A stretch of DNA of 64,000 nt from Xanthomonas sacchari. Lineage in GTDB: Bacteria; Pseudomonadota; Gammaproteobacteria; Xanthomonadales; Xanthomonadaceae. The translations under genes and the position numbers were made by a program. Position 1 is the stretch's first letter; every line of letters starts with the position of its first letter. Below are positions 36,284-44,904 of the stretch, piece after piece. The stretch is from NCBI RefSeq assembly GCF_024266585.1, contig NZ_CP100647.1, positions 1,221,001 through 1,285,000 of the forward strand, written 5' to 3'. The notes beneath the pieces were generated by a model. It searched no databases and had not been told where the DNA came from. It saw nothing but the letters and a program-made list of their open reading frames with translations.

Positions 36284-37105
36284 TCAGGATTGTTGCGCGG
36301 GCGCCGGCTGCTGTGGCGTTGCCGCCGCAGGCGCCACCTGCGCGGCGGCCGCATCGTCGGCGCGGTCGTGCAGGCCCTGCAGATAGCTGCCCAGCGCCTT
36401 GATCTCCTGGTCGGTCAGCGGCTTGGCCACCTGCGCCATGATCTTGAACAGGGTCGGATCGCGTTCCTGGGTGGTGCCGGCCTGGTATTCCTGCAGGCGC
36501 CGCGCCACGTAATCGGCGTGCTGGCCGCCCAGGTGCGGATACGCCGGGCCGGGGTTGCCGGCGCCGGCCGGGCCGTGGCAGGCCATGCACGCGGGAATGC
36601 CGCGGTTCGCATCGCCGCCGCGGTACAGCTGCTGGCCGACCTCGTAGAACTTCATGCCCGCGTACGGACCGTCGGCGATCACCGCATCGTCGGCGATGCC
36701 GGCGCCGGCCTTCTGCGTGGCGAAGTAGGCGCCGATATCGCGCATGTCCTGCGCGCTCAGCGGCTGCACGAACGGCACCATCGCCGCGACCGCGCCGCTG
36801 GTGCGCTCGCCGTGGGCGATCAGCGCCATCTGCCGCGCGCTGTAGCGCTCCATCTGGCCGGCGATGCGCGGATACATGGCGATGGCGGGATTGCCGTCCG
36901 GGCCATGGCACGCGGCGCAGGCCGCGGCCTTGGCCTGGCCGGCCTTGGGGTCGCCCCAGGCGGCCTTGCCGACGTCGCCCTCCAGCGGCGTGGTGCGCAC
37001 CGGAGCGTTGTCGGGAATGGGCACCACCGAGGTCTGCGCGAACGCGACCGCGGCGGCGACGGAAACGGCTAGACCGGCAAAGGCAAGAACGCGAGCGTGG
37101 CGCAT
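36284..37105 (-). CDS. Dihaem cytochrome c4
   Basis: A 273-aa periplasmic electron carrier. The signal peptide ends near AFAQ. Two c-type haem sites, CAACH and CMACH, lie about 105 residues apart in duplicated domains (ACHGPDGNPAIAMYPRIAGQ and ACHGPAGAGNPGPAYPHLGGQ), the classic c4 layout, with distal Met ligands expected in the MVPFVQPLS and TLFKIMAQ regions. The tail after residue 250 is Ala/Pro/Gln-rich. It lies beside engB (divergent) and the dsbA pair; cytochrome c4 typically passes electrons to cbb3-type oxidases. Confidence 0.92.
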   Translation of the reverse strand: MRHARVLAFAGLAVSVAAAVAFAQTSVVPIPDNAPVRTTPLEGDVGKAAWGDPKAGQAKAAACAACHGPDGNPAIAMYPRIAGQMERYSARQMALIAHGERTSGAVAAMVPFVQPLSAQDMRDIGAYFATQKAGAGIADDAVIADGPYAGMKFYEVGQQLYRGGDANRGIPACMACHGPAGAGNPGPAYPHLGGQHADYVARRLQEYQAGTTQERDPTLFKIMAQVAKPLTDQEIKALGSYLQGLHDRADDAAAAQVAPAAATPQQPAPAQQS

Positions 37106-37234
37106 TGCTGAAGCTCCGTATGACCCGACCCCGCGGCTGCCAGGCCGGCGACCGCACTCGCGCGATTATCGGCATGCCGCGCCCCGGCGGTCAACGAAGC
37201 CCGCCCGGGGCCGCGGACGTGCGATCCTAGGGGA

Positions 37235-37855
37235 ATGTCGCTGATCCTCGAACGTGCCCACTACCTGCTTTCCGCCCACAATGCCCGCCAGTTGCCGGAG
37301 GACGGTGGCTGGGAAGTGGCGTTCGCCGGCCGCTCCAACGCCGGCAAGTCCAGCGCGCTGAACGCGCTGACCCGGCAGAACGCCCTGGCCCGCGTCTCCA
37401 AGACGCCCGGCCGCACCCAGCAGCTGGTGTTCTTCCAGGTCCAGCCCGAGCGCTACCTGGTGGACCTGCCCGGCTACGGCTACGCCAAGGTGCCGCTGGA
37501 GTTGCAGGCGCACTGGCAGAAGTTCATCGACACGTATTTCCGCACCCGCGAGGCCCTGCGCGGGCTGGTGGTGGTGATGGACATCCGCCATCCGCTCAAG
37601 GACTACGACCGGCAGATGCTCGGTTACGCGGTGCAGCGCGGCCTGCCGGCGCATGCGCTGCTGACCAAGGCCGACAAGCTCGGCCGCGGCCAGCAGGCGC
37701 AGGCGCTGCAGCAGGTGCGCAAGGAACTGGCCAGTGCGTTCGGCGACACGGTCAGCGTGCAGGCCTTCTCCGGCGAGAGCCGCCAGGGCGTGGACGAGGC
37801 GCGTGGCATCGTCGGTAGATGGCTGGGACTGGAGACGGAGCCGAGCGCCGCGTAG
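37235..37855 (+). CDS. engB: YihA/EngB ribosome-biogenesis GTPase
   Basis: A 206-aa essential-type GTPase. G1 is AGRSNAGKSSALNAL (about 31-45), G2 SKTPGRTQQL, G3 DLPGYGYAKV, G4 TKADKL and G5 VQAFSGES. It acts in assembly of the large ribosomal subunit. It is divergent from cytochrome c4. The gene is followed directly by a 139-bp tandem repeat array. Confidence 0.95.
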   Translation: MSLILERAHYLLSAHNARQLPEDGGWEVAFAGRSNAGKSSALNALTRQNALARVSKTPGRTQQLVFFQVQPERYLVDLPGYGYAKVPLELQAHWQKFIDTYFRTREALRGLVVVMDIRHPLKDYDRQMLGYAVQRGLPAHALLTKADKLGRGQQAQALQQVRKELASAFGDTVSVQAFSGESRQGVDEARGIVGRWLGLETEPSAA

Positions 37856-38271
37856 TCAGTGCGGCGGTACTGGGCGAAGCCTCGTGCGCCCGAACTCCGC
37901 GAGACGCTTCGCGCCGGACCCTCCCCCCAACCCCTCTCCCGGTGGGAGAGGGGCTAGCGCTTTCCCTTCTCCCGTCGGGAGAAGGTGCCCCGAAGGGGCG
38001 GATGAGGGTACGGGCGCAGCCCGTGCGCCCGAACCCCGCGAGACGCTTCGCGCCGGACCCTCGCCCCAACCCCTCTCCCGGGGGAGAGGGGCTAGCGCTT
38101 TCCCTTCTCCCGTCGGGAGAAGGTGCCCCGAAGGGGCGGATGAGGGTACGGGCGCAGCCTCGTGCGCCCGAACTCCGCGAGACGCTTCGCGCCGGACCCT
38201 CACCCAAATCCCTCTCCCGCGAGAGAGGGGCCAGTACCTAACTCCTTACTCCCGCAGGGAGAAGACCATCC
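37856..38271. repeat. Array of 139-bp tandem repeats
   Basis: Units start at 37883, 38022 and 38161 (CGTGCGCCCGAAC each time), giving two full 139-bp copies and a partial third. Each contains two palindromes, an ACCCCTCTCCC...GGGAGAGGGG stem and a CTTCTCCC...GGGAGAAGG stem, then GGGGCGGATGAGGGTACGGG. Relatives are dispersed at 30150-30392. No gene is present; the array separates convergent engB and the MBL-fold gene. Confidence 0.88.
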
Positions 38272-39261
38272 TCAAGGCGCGACCGGCAACGGCGAGAATT
38301 CGGCCGGCACCCAGGCGAACGCCTCGCCCTCGCGGCGCACATGGCCCAGCCCCGGGAACGGCAGGTGCGCGCCCGCCACCCACCAGCCGTGGTCCGCGGC
38401 CTGCGCCAGCATGCGCTTGCGCGCGGCGATCGCCGCGTCGCGGTCGCTGTCGGCCTCGTACGCCGCCTGCGGTTGCGCGAACTGCACCGCGTGGTAGTGC
38501 ACCAGGTCGCCCCACACCAGCAACTGCTGCCCCGCGCCGCCATCGAAGCGGTACGACACGTGCCCGGGCGTATGCCCGTGGGTATCCAGTGCTACCGCGC
38601 CGCCGGGCAGCGCATCGCCGGGGCGGAACCGGCGCAGCCGCTGCGTGGCCTGGTACGGCGCCACCGCCGCACGCGCCAGCGGGAAGGCGAAGCGCAGCAT
38701 CTGCGGTGCGCCGGCCTCGCTGGCCGGATCGAGCCAGTACGCGGCGTCGGCGGCGCTCAGCCACACCGTCGCGTTGGGATAGGCGGGCTGGCCCTGCGTG
38801 TCGAGCAAGCCGCACAGGTGGTCGGGATGCGCGTGGGTGAGCAGCACGTCGTCGACCTGCTCGGGCGCGTAGCCGGCCGCGCGCAGGTTGGCCAGCACCT
38901 GGCCGAGCCCGGGGCCGAAGCAGGTGGCGGTGCCGGTGTCGACCAGGGTCAGGTGGGTGCCGTCCTGGATCAGATAGGCGTTGACCGCGGTCTGCAGGCC
39001 CTTGTCGTTCTCCGGCACGTAGCGGTGGTCGAGCAGGCGCGCGATCGCCTGCGGGGGGATGTTCGCCAGTTGCGCGCGCGGCAGCGCCACGGTGCCGTCG
39101 AACAGGGCGGTGACGCGCAACCGGCCGATCGCCTGGCGATACACGCCGGGCACCTGCGTTTGGGGAGCCGGCGCGGCGGCATGGGCGGGGGACGGCAGCG
39201 TCAGCGCCGCGCCGGCGCTCAGGGCCAGCGCGCACAGCGCGCGCAACGGAAACACGGACAT
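38272..39261 (-). CDS. Exported metallo-beta-lactamase-fold hydrolase
   Basis: A 329-aa protein. The start MSVFPLRALCALALSAGAAL gives a signal peptide cut near AHA. The MBL-fold metal site is complete: LTHAHPDHLCG (HxHxDH), later the GHTPGHVSY histidine, VWGDLVHYH Asp and a final AGAHLPFPGLGH His. Similar periplasmic MBL-fold hydrolases are lactonases or thiolactonase-like enzymes and others; none is a proven beta-lactamase without tests. It lies 107 nt downstream of an AraC-type regulator gene on the same strand, which may control it (inference). Confidence 0.85.
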   Translation of the reverse strand: MSVFPLRALCALALSAGAALTLPSPAHAAAPAPQTQVPGVYRQAIGRLRVTALFDGTVALPRAQLANIPPQAIARLLDHRYVPENDKGLQTAVNAYLIQDGTHLTLVDTGTATCFGPGLGQVLANLRAAGYAPEQVDDVLLTHAHPDHLCGLLDTQGQPAYPNATVWLSAADAAYWLDPASEAGAPQMLRFAFPLARAAVAPYQATQRLRRFRPGDALPGGAVALDTHGHTPGHVSYRFDGGAGQQLLVWGDLVHYHAVQFAQPQAAYEADSDRDAAIAARKRMLAQAADHGWWVAGAHLPFPGLGHVRREGEAFAWVPAEFSPLPVAP

Positions 39262-39368
39262 GGGGATTTCCCGGTAGGGCGGCAGGCGCCGCGGTACCGG
39301 CATGCTGCGCTCGCGTCGCTGCGTGATTCGCTCATTCCGCTGCGCGCGGCGCTCAGCGCCGACGCGGC

Positions 39369-40199
39369 TCAGTTGCCGATGCTGGACGGGTCCAGGCCGT
39401 AGCGTTGCTGGAAGCGTTGGCTGAAGCTGCGCACCGAGCGATAGCCGGCGTGCGCGGCGACCGTCTTCAGCGGCCAGCGCGTGGTGTACAGCAGCTGCAT
39501 CGCATGCGCCAGGCGCGCATCGGCGAGCAGTTCGCGCAACGAGGTGCCTTCACTGGCCAGGTGCCGGCGCAGGGTCGCGCCGCTCAGGCCCAGACTCTCC
39601 TCGATGTCGCGCGAACGCCAGGCGCGTTGCGGCTGCGCGGCGATCAGGTCGCGCACCTGCGCGGCCACGCTCGGCGCCGGCGGCAACAACAGGCCGCCGT
39701 GGCCGCGCCGGCACAGCGCCACTACCAGGGCCGCCAGTGCCAGCCGCGCATCGGTGTAACGGCCGTCCTGCAGTGCCTGCCGCCATTGCAGCAGGGTGCT
39801 GCCGACCTCCTCGGCGCGCAGGCGCGCCAGTTCCGCGCCGGCGGCGGGCAGCGGTTCGTTCCACAGCACGCGGGCGGCGCTCAGCGCTTCCTCGCACAGC
39901 GGCACCAGCACGCTCAGATACAGGCCGCTATGCGGATCCGGGATGTTGACCACATCGATGCGGCAGCGCCGCGTCACCAGGAACAGGTCGCCCGGCACGA
40001 ACTCCAGGGCCTGTGTGGCGGTGCGCACCTGCTTGCGCCCCTGCAGCAGGATCGCCAGCTGCGGCCGCGGGATCTCCACCGAGCGCGCGCCGTGTTCGCG
40101 GCGCGCGCTGATGCAGGCGTAGCCCTCGGCCTGCGCGCAGTCGGCCAGGCTGGCCAGGCGCGCCAGCAGCAAGGCGTCGGAAGAAGTGGTGTCGGCCAT
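39369..40199 (-). CDS. AraC-family transcriptional regulator
   Basis: A 276-aa regulator. The N-terminal half is a cupin-like AraC_N domain (RPQLAILLQGRKQV, FVPGDLFLVT, of the type associated with alcohol/ligand-responsive activators). The C-terminal two-HTH domain has WRSRDIEESLGLSGATLRRHL and AAHAGYRSVRSFSQRFQQRYG. It lies upstream of the MBL-fold gene. The ATG sits inside a region similar to the sequence downstream of the VIT1-type gene (compare 40197-40217 with 41160-41180), part of a duplication described separately. Confidence 0.88.
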   Translation of the reverse strand: MADTTSSDALLLARLASLADCAQAEGYACISARREHGARSVEIPRPQLAILLQGRKQVRTATQALEFVPGDLFLVTRRCRIDVVNIPDPHSGLYLSVLVPLCEEALSAARVLWNEPLPAAGAELARLRAEEVGSTLLQWRQALQDGRYTDARLALAALVVALCRRGHGGLLLPPAPSVAAQVRDLIAAQPQRAWRSRDIEESLGLSGATLRRHLASEGTSLRELLADARLAHAMQLLYTTRWPLKTVAAHAGYRSVRSFSQRFQQRYGLDPSSIGN

Positions 40200-40214
40200 G
40201 GCCGCGATGCTACC

Positions 40215-40335
40215 TCAGGGCGCTGCACGCGCTCGGCCAGGCACGTCGAACGCGCGGTCGATGGCGCCGCTGACGAGCATCGCCGCCGCGCCACGGAACA
40301 CCAGCCGCACCGCGCCGCTGCGCCGTCCCGCAGCG
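40215..40335 (-). pseudogene. Decayed 3' fragment of a VIT1/CCC1-type gene
   Basis: Read on the minus strand this encodes GAVRLVFRGAAAMLVSGAID..AFDV, clearly matching the C-terminus of the intact gene at 41194 (GAVRVVFWGAAAMLASGAIG..FGV). Nucleotide similarity is roughly 80% by eye and extends past the stop codon toward the ggccatgg before the AraC gene. The rest of the gene copy is missing; the break at about 40336 adjoins the attC-like element. Confidence 0.8.
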
Positions 40336-40363
40336 CCCGCCCCCACACCGGATGCGACGTAGA

Positions 40364-40500
40364 GCGGCTAACAAAACGTCGCGAGCAGTCGCCAGGTGGG
40401 CGTGGACGGCGCACAGCAGCCGCAGTGCAACAGTGGTACTTGGGGATTCCGAGTACCGTCCGCGCCCGTCCGGCGGCGGCGTAGCCGCTTTGTTGGCTGC
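40364..40500 (-). mobile_element. attC-like (59-base-element-like) imperfect palindrome
   Basis: The outer arms GCGGCTAACAAAA (40364-40376) and TTTGTTGGCTGC (40489-40500) are imperfectly complementary, and an inner stem pairs 40398-40409 with 40456-40467 (11 of 12). On the minus strand it starts 9 nt after the glyoxalase stop with GCCAACAAAGC and ends in GTTTTGTTAGCC, resembling the R'' and R' core sites (RYYYAAC, GTTRRRY) of integron attC sites with one mismatch each. Length 137 bp is within the long end for attC. No integrase is in the window, so a lone cassette or a MITE are both possible. Confidence 0.5.
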
Positions 40501-40502
40501 TC

Positions 40503-40961
40503 TTACCTGGGAGGTTGCATCAGCTCGATGGTGATCCCGTCGGGACCGCTGACGTAGGCAACCACGGTTCCGGCGCGTGGACCGGCCTGGATCGGCCGCG
40601 CAGATCCTTTCAGGTGCCATCCGTGCGCCTGGATCCTGGCGACTGTCAGCTCGATATCCGCCACGGTGACCGCAAGATGCGCCGCGCCGATCGCGCCAGC
40701 ACTCTCGGGGGCCTTGCCCAAGCGGCTGGCGGTCGAGTACTCCAGAAGTTCGATGGGAAACCCGGCAGGCGAGACCACCAGCGCCATGCGGCAACGCGGA
40801 TCGTCGACACCCGTGACCTCTCGCAGGAACTCGCCGCCCATTTCGCCGGTGCGAACGAGTTCGAAGCCCATGGCCTGCGTCCAGAACTTGATCGCCTCAT
40901 CCAGCGATGAAACGGAAAATCCCGTGTGGTCGACGGCGACGGTACCGGTGTTGATTTTCAG
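40503..40961 (-). CDS. Glyoxalase/VOC-family protein with non-ATG start
   Basis: About 152 aa. A VOC fold begins VAVDHTGFSVSSLDEAIKFW and continues with the first ATG in frame at 40871 (MGFELVRTGE), which lies inside the fold and would cut off its first strand and metal ligand. Upstream there is no in-frame ATG, GTG or TTG; the best reading is a CTG at 40961 giving (M)KINTGTVAVDH, with GGAG close by, so an ATG-to-CTG change is likely. Later motifs are AHLAVTVADIELTVARI and GPDGITIELMQP. The family covers glyoxalase I, dioxygenases and resistance proteins; the substrate is unknown. It is immediately followed by an attC-like element, as in an integron cassette. Confidence 0.72.
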   Translation of the reverse strand: MKINTGTVAVDHTGFSVSSLDEAIKFWTQAMGFELVRTGEMGGEFLREVTGVDDPRCRMALVVSPAGFPIELLEYSTASRLGKAPESAGAIGAAHLAVTVADIELTVARIQAHGWHLKGSARPIQAGPRAGTVVAYVSGPDGITIELMQPPR

Positions 40962-41193
40962 GACTCCACTTCTGTGCTGTTTCCAGGGATGGGGGCGCTG
41001 GCCTTGCCGTCTGCCCTTTGCGTCTGGCTGGGTCGGACGTGCCTGTCGTCGCCATCGCAGCCACCAGCAGTATTACGGCAACACAGTGCGATTCCAAACG
41101 CCAGCGCAGGCGGCCAGGCACGCCTGCGGCAAGGTGGGGTGAGAGCCGCTGGCGGCCATGGATGGGGATGCTACCGCAGGGCGCTGCGCGCAC

Positions 41194-41889
41194 TCACACA
41201 TGCACGCCGAACGCATGGCCGATGGCGCCGCTGGCGAGCATCGCCGCCGCGCCCCAGAACACCACCCGCACCGCGCCGCGCAGGCCCGAGGCGCCGCCGG
41301 CGCGCGCGGCCAGCGCGCCGGTCAGCGACAGGCCGATCAGGGTCGCTGTGCCGGTGACCCACAGTTGCCGGCCGTCCGGCGCCAGCCACGCGGCCACGAT
41401 CGGCAGCGCCGCGCCGCTGCAGAACGCCGCCGCCGACGCGGCGGCCGCCTGCAGCGGACGCGCGCGCAGGCTCTCGGTGATGCCGAGCTCGTCGCGCGCG
41501 TGCGCGCCCAGCGCATCGTGCGCGGTCAGCTGCTCGGCGACCTGGCGGGCAAGACCGGGATCGAGTCCACGCTGGCGATAGATCGCGGTGAGTTCGTCCA
41601 GTTCGCTCTGCGGATCCTCGTGCAGTTCGCGGCGCTCCAGCGCCAGGTCGGCGTGTTCGGTGTCGGCTTGGGATTGCACCGACACGTATTCGCCGGCGGC
41701 CATCGACATCGCACCGGCGACCAGGCCGGCGATGCCGGTGGTCAGCACCGTCGCCGCCGCCGCGCCGCTGCTGGCGACGCCGACCACCAGGCCGGCCACG
41801 GACAGGATGCCGTCGTTGGCGCCGAGCACGGCCGCGCGCAGCCAGCCGGCGCGGTCGGTGCGATGGCGTTCGGAGTGGGGAGGGCGCAT
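41194..41889 (-). CDS. VIT1/CCC1-family iron/manganese transporter
   Basis: A 231-aa inner-membrane protein. LRAAVLGANDGILSVAGLVVG (about 17-37) is the family signature, followed by GAMSMAAGEYVSVQSQ and a cytoplasmic helix region rich in Glu (ERRELHEDPQSELDELTAIY), then LPIVAAWLAP and two further helices, for five in all. Family members move Fe2+ or Mn2+ out of the cytosol. The C-terminus GHAFGVHV is duplicated in decayed form at 40215-40335. Upstream the gene faces gshA, 173 nt away. Confidence 0.87.
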   Translation of the reverse strand: MRPPHSERHRTDRAGWLRAAVLGANDGILSVAGLVVGVASSGAAAATVLTTGIAGLVAGAMSMAAGEYVSVQSQADTEHADLALERRELHEDPQSELDELTAIYRQRGLDPGLARQVAEQLTAHDALGAHARDELGITESLRARPLQAAAASAAAFCSGAALPIVAAWLAPDGRQLWVTGTATLIGLSLTGALAARAGGASGLRGAVRVVFWGAAAMLASGAIGHAFGVHV

Positions 41890-42062
41890 GGCACTGCCTG
41901 TGACGAAACGGGTGGGGGAGACCGCAGCCTAGCCGAGCCGGTGCCGCGAACGCTTGCTGCGTCTCACTCTCGACGCCAGCGGCGGCGCGGCCGTGGAATG
42001 CTGCAGTACCGCCGGTAGCGACACGGGCCTCGCTCCCGGCACGCTATAGTGCGGGCCTTGCG

Positions 42063-43478
42063 GTGGCGGGGAATGGTCCCCACATCGCTCCACCCGCCGT
42101 GCGAGTCCTGCCCTTGTCGAGCCCCAGCCACGTTGCCGAGACGCCGATCACCGACCGTGCCGAACTGGTCCAGGTGTTGGCCTCCGGAGAAAAACCCGAG
42201 GCGCAGTGGCGCATCGGCACCGAACACGAGAAGTTCGGCTTCCGGCTGGACGACCTGCGGCCGCCGACCTTCGAGGGCGAGCGCGGCATCGAAGCCCTGC
42301 TGTTGGGCCTGACCCGCTTCGGCTGGGAGCCTGTGCAGGAAGCCGGGCACACCATCGCCCTGCTGCGCGACGGCGCCTCGGTGACGTTGGAGCCGGCAGG
42401 GCAACTTGAACTGTCCGGCGCGCCGCTGCCGACCATCCACGACACCTGCGTGGAAGTGGGCAGTCACCTCAACGAGGTCAAGCAGGTCGCCGACGAATTG
42501 GGCCTGGGCTTCCTCGGCATGGGCTTCCAGCCGAAGTGGCGTCGCGACGAGATGCCGTGGATGCCCAAGGGCCGCTACAAGATCATGCAGGCGTACATGC
42601 CCAAGGTCGGTGCGCTGGGCCTGGATATGATGACCCGCACCTGCACCGTGCAGGTCAACCTGGACTACGCCAGCGAAGCGGACATGGTGCGCAAGTTCCG
42701 CGTGTCGCTGGCGCTGCAGCCGATCGCCACCGCGCTGTTCGCCGATTCGCCGTTCGCCGAGGGCAAGCCCAACGGCTACCTCAGCTATCGCTCGCACATC
42801 TGGACCGACACCGACGCCGACCGCACCGGTATGCTCGACTTCGTGTTCGAGGACGGCTTCGGCTACGAGCGCTACGTCGACTACCTGCTCGACGTGCCGA
42901 TGTACTTCTCCTACCGCGACGGCACCTACGTGGACGCCAGCGGGCAGAGCTTCCGCGATTTCATGCAGGGCAAGTTGCCGGCCCTGCCGGGCGCGCTGCC
43001 GACGCTGCGCGACTGGTCCGACCACATGACCACCGCGTTCCCGGAAGTACGCCTGAAGAAGTACCTGGAAATGCGCGGCGCCGACGCCGGTCCGTGGGGC
43101 CGGCTGTGCGCGCTGTCCGCGTTCTGGGTGGGCCTGCTGTACGACGATGCCGCACTGGATGCGGCCTGGGACCTGGTCAAGGATTTCAGCCTGGTCGAAC
43201 GCCACGCGCTGCGCGACGGCGTGCCGAAGCTGGCGCTGAAGCTGCCGTTCCGCAACGGCACCGTGCAGGACCTGGCCGCCGAGGCGGTGAAGATTTCCCT
43301 GTCCGGCCTGCGCCGGCGCGCGCGCCTGAACCGCGACGGCCAGGACGAATCGCGCTTCCTGGAGCCGCTGGTGGAGATCCTGCATGGCGGCGAGACCGCG
43401 GCCGAGCGCAAGCTGGCGCTGTACCACGGCGCCTGGCAGGGCGACATCGACCACGTGTTCCGCGAGTTCGCATACTGA
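42063..43478 (+). CDS. gshA: Plant-type glutamate-cysteine ligase
   Basis: A 471-aa reading from GTG 42063, but the conserved-looking N-terminus [17 protein letters not shown] suggests a TTG start at 42114 (454 aa); no strong ribosome site decides. [12 protein letters not shown] and [22 protein letters not shown] are signatures of the alpha-proteobacterial/plant GCS2 group, which Xanthomonas shares, unlike the E. coli enzyme. [30 protein letters not shown] and [18 protein letters not shown] follow. Reaction: ATP-dependent joining of glutamate and cysteine, first step of glutathione synthesis. Glutathione is also the cofactor of the formaldehyde cluster at 48.5 kb. Confidence 0.92.
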   Translation: MAGNGPHIAPPAVRVLPLSSPSHVAETPITDRAELVQVLASGEKPEAQWRIGTEHEKFGFRLDDLRPPTFEGERGIEALLLGLTRFGWEPVQEAGHTIALLRDGASVTLEPAGQLELSGAPLPTIHDTCVEVGSHLNEVKQVADELGLGFLGMGFQPKWRRDEMPWMPKGRYKIMQAYMPKVGALGLDMMTRTCTVQVNLDYASEADMVRKFRVSLALQPIATALFADSPFAEGKPNGYLSYRSHIWTDTDADRTGMLDFVFEDGFGYERYVDYLLDVPMYFSYRDGTYVDASGQSFRDFMQGKLPALPGALPTLRDWSDHMTTAFPEVRLKKYLEMRGADAGPWGRLCALSAFWVGLLYDDAALDAAWDLVKDFSLVERHALRDGVPKLALKLPFRNGTVQDLAAEAVKISLSGLRRRARLNRDGQDESRFLEPLVEILHGGETAAERKLALYHGAWQGDIDHVFREFAY

Positions 43479-43512
43479 GCGCAGTGCCGTACGCGCGTAA
43501 GCCCGCAGGACG

Positions 43513-43899
43513 ATGACCGCGATCGAGGACATGGCGGGCCTGTTCCAGGACGAGCCGCCCACATGGGGCGGACGCGGCGACCCGTATCTGTGGCAGGAGA
43601 TGGCGTCGACCTTCGCCGGCGTGCCGCTGCCGGCGACGGCGGCGCAGTGCGAGGCGTTGCTCGCCGACACCTTCGCGCGCCTGGTCGGCACGGCGCTGGA
43701 CGCCGCGGTGGAATCGGTGTTCGTGCCGCGGCTCAGCCATGGCGGCATGTCCTCGGGATACGTCAGCCTGGTGTTCTGGCGGGGGACCGCCATGCCGCTG
43801 TTGCTGGCGCGCCATGCGGCGGCTCTGGCGCAGCGGCACGCGGGCGCCGCAACGCCGCAGGCGCAGTCATGGTGGCGACGGATATTCCGCTCGCGCTAG
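43513..43899 (+). CDS. Hypothetical protein, 128 aa
   Basis: Not recognised. AGGA precedes the ATG. The sequence is amphipathic and Ala-rich with two tryptophan-containing N-terminal segments (PTWGGRGDPYLWQEMAS) and a basic end (WWRRIFRSR). The pattern WGGRGDPYLW, CEALLADTFARLVG and VPRLSHGGMSSGYVSLVFWR suggests a compact soluble domain. No signal peptide. It follows gshA by 34 nt on the same strand and may be co-transcribed. Confidence 0.65.
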   Translation: MTAIEDMAGLFQDEPPTWGGRGDPYLWQEMASTFAGVPLPATAAQCEALLADTFARLVGTALDAAVESVFVPRLSHGGMSSGYVSLVFWRGTAMPLLLARHAAALAQRHAGAATPQAQSWWRRIFRSR

Positions 43900-44270
43900 G
43901 TGCCTTGCCACAGCCCATTCGCGCGCTGGTCGTGCCCCAGGTCGGGCAGCGGCGGGCTGACGGATTGCTGCAAATTTCTTCGGCTTCGCATCTCTGTTCG
44001 TTTCGTGCGGCATTCCGCTCGCACGTGGACCGGCGCCAGCCGCGGTGTTGTTCACCACGTTGGGAATGCTTGCCGCCTTCTTGATATCGGTGCGTTCGGG
44101 CAAACGGCTTGCCGCTCCGGCGCATGCGGATGGCGCAACGTCGATCGTGGGTTGCATTGGCCGGCTGGCCTGGCGTGCGGCCTCGCGTCTTGGCCATTGA
44201 TGCGCCTGAATGGTGATGACGGCGGCCATGAGGCAGGCGACAATGCGGTAGTGGTCTTCAGGGGGACGTC
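43900..44270. other. 371-bp gap with a possible membrane-protein relic
   Basis: Between two genes. The frame 43961-44200 is open and membrane-like (see separate entry) but lacks a start. The last 20 nt carry the AGGGGG ribosome site of the next gene. Nothing else was recognised. Confidence 0.5.
43961..44200 (+). pseudogene. Possible relic of a small membrane protein
   Basis: This 80-codon open stretch encodes two consecutive hydrophobic segments (FFGFASLFVSCGIPLAR and AAVLFTTLGMLAAFLISVRS) followed by a basic soluble tail. It begins directly after an in-frame stop, has no ATG, GTG or ribosome site, and its only starts are inside the second helix. This is what a 5'-truncated gene would look like; chance cannot be excluded. 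Confidence 0.35.
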
Positions 44271-44852
44271 ATGCGCCAAGCGCCGTCGCGATCCAGCTTC
44301 GTCACGATACTGGCCTGGATCTTCATCGTACTGTCCGGCTCCGGGACGTTGGTCGGCATCATGCAGGCCGTGGTCTTTTTCGCAGTGTTCGACCAGGCCG
44401 GTTTTGCCGAGACGATCCGTGCGCTTCCTCCGGAGATGCCGCCGGTCGCGGTGTTCTTGTTTTCCAACTTTCGTTGGCTATCCCTGGGGACATTGCTGCT
44501 CTCCGCATCGGCCCTTGCGAGCTCGATCGGCCTCTTGAAACGTCGGGGCTGGGCGCGGTGGTGCTTCATCGGCCTCATGCTGCTGGCGATCACGTGGAAC
44601 TTGGTCGGTGCGGTCCTGCAGGTGCAGATGATCTCGTTCATGCAGAAGCAGCTCGCTGTTGCGCAGATGCACGGCGTGCCGGACATGCAGCCAATGGTGT
44701 GGGCCATGGCGGTGATGGGCATGGTCTTTGCCGCTATGTTCGTCGTACTGCACGGCTGGATCATCGCGCGCCTGCTTTCGTCGCCTGTCGCTGCCGAGTT
44801 CCGGCGTCCATTGCCGACCGGGGCCGGCAGCGGCACGCCGCCGATGCGCTGA
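44271..44852 (+). CDS. Four-helix membrane protein, unknown
   Basis: A 193-aa integral membrane protein with four hydrophobic segments (TILAWIFIVLSGSGTLVGIM, WLSLGTLLLSASALASSIGLL, WCFIGLMLLAITWNLVGAVL, WAMAVMGMVFAAMFVVLHGWI) and a short proline/glycine-rich C-tail. AGGGGG precedes the ATG. Codon use is less GC3-biased than its neighbours, suggesting a more recent or less expressed gene. Function unknown. Confidence 0.78.
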   Translation: MRQAPSRSSFVTILAWIFIVLSGSGTLVGIMQAVVFFAVFDQAGFAETIRALPPEMPPVAVFLFSNFRWLSLGTLLLSASALASSIGLLKRRGWARWCFIGLMLLAITWNLVGAVLQVQMISFMQKQLAVAQMHGVPDMQPMVWAMAVMGMVFAAMFVVLHGWIIARLLSSPVAAEFRRPLPTGAGSGTPPMR

Positions 44853-44904
44853 TCTGCAGTTTTCCGCGTTTTTCAGTCAACGTTGCTTCGGGCGCGGAGG
44901 GGGC

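Noticed and set aside
37883-38250. The 139-bp array as a CRISPR
   Set aside because: Whole 139-bp unit is repeated, with no unique spacers between short repeats.
40364-40500. A complete integron
   Set aside because: No integrase gene and no cassette array beyond one gene; only a single attC-like element can be supported.
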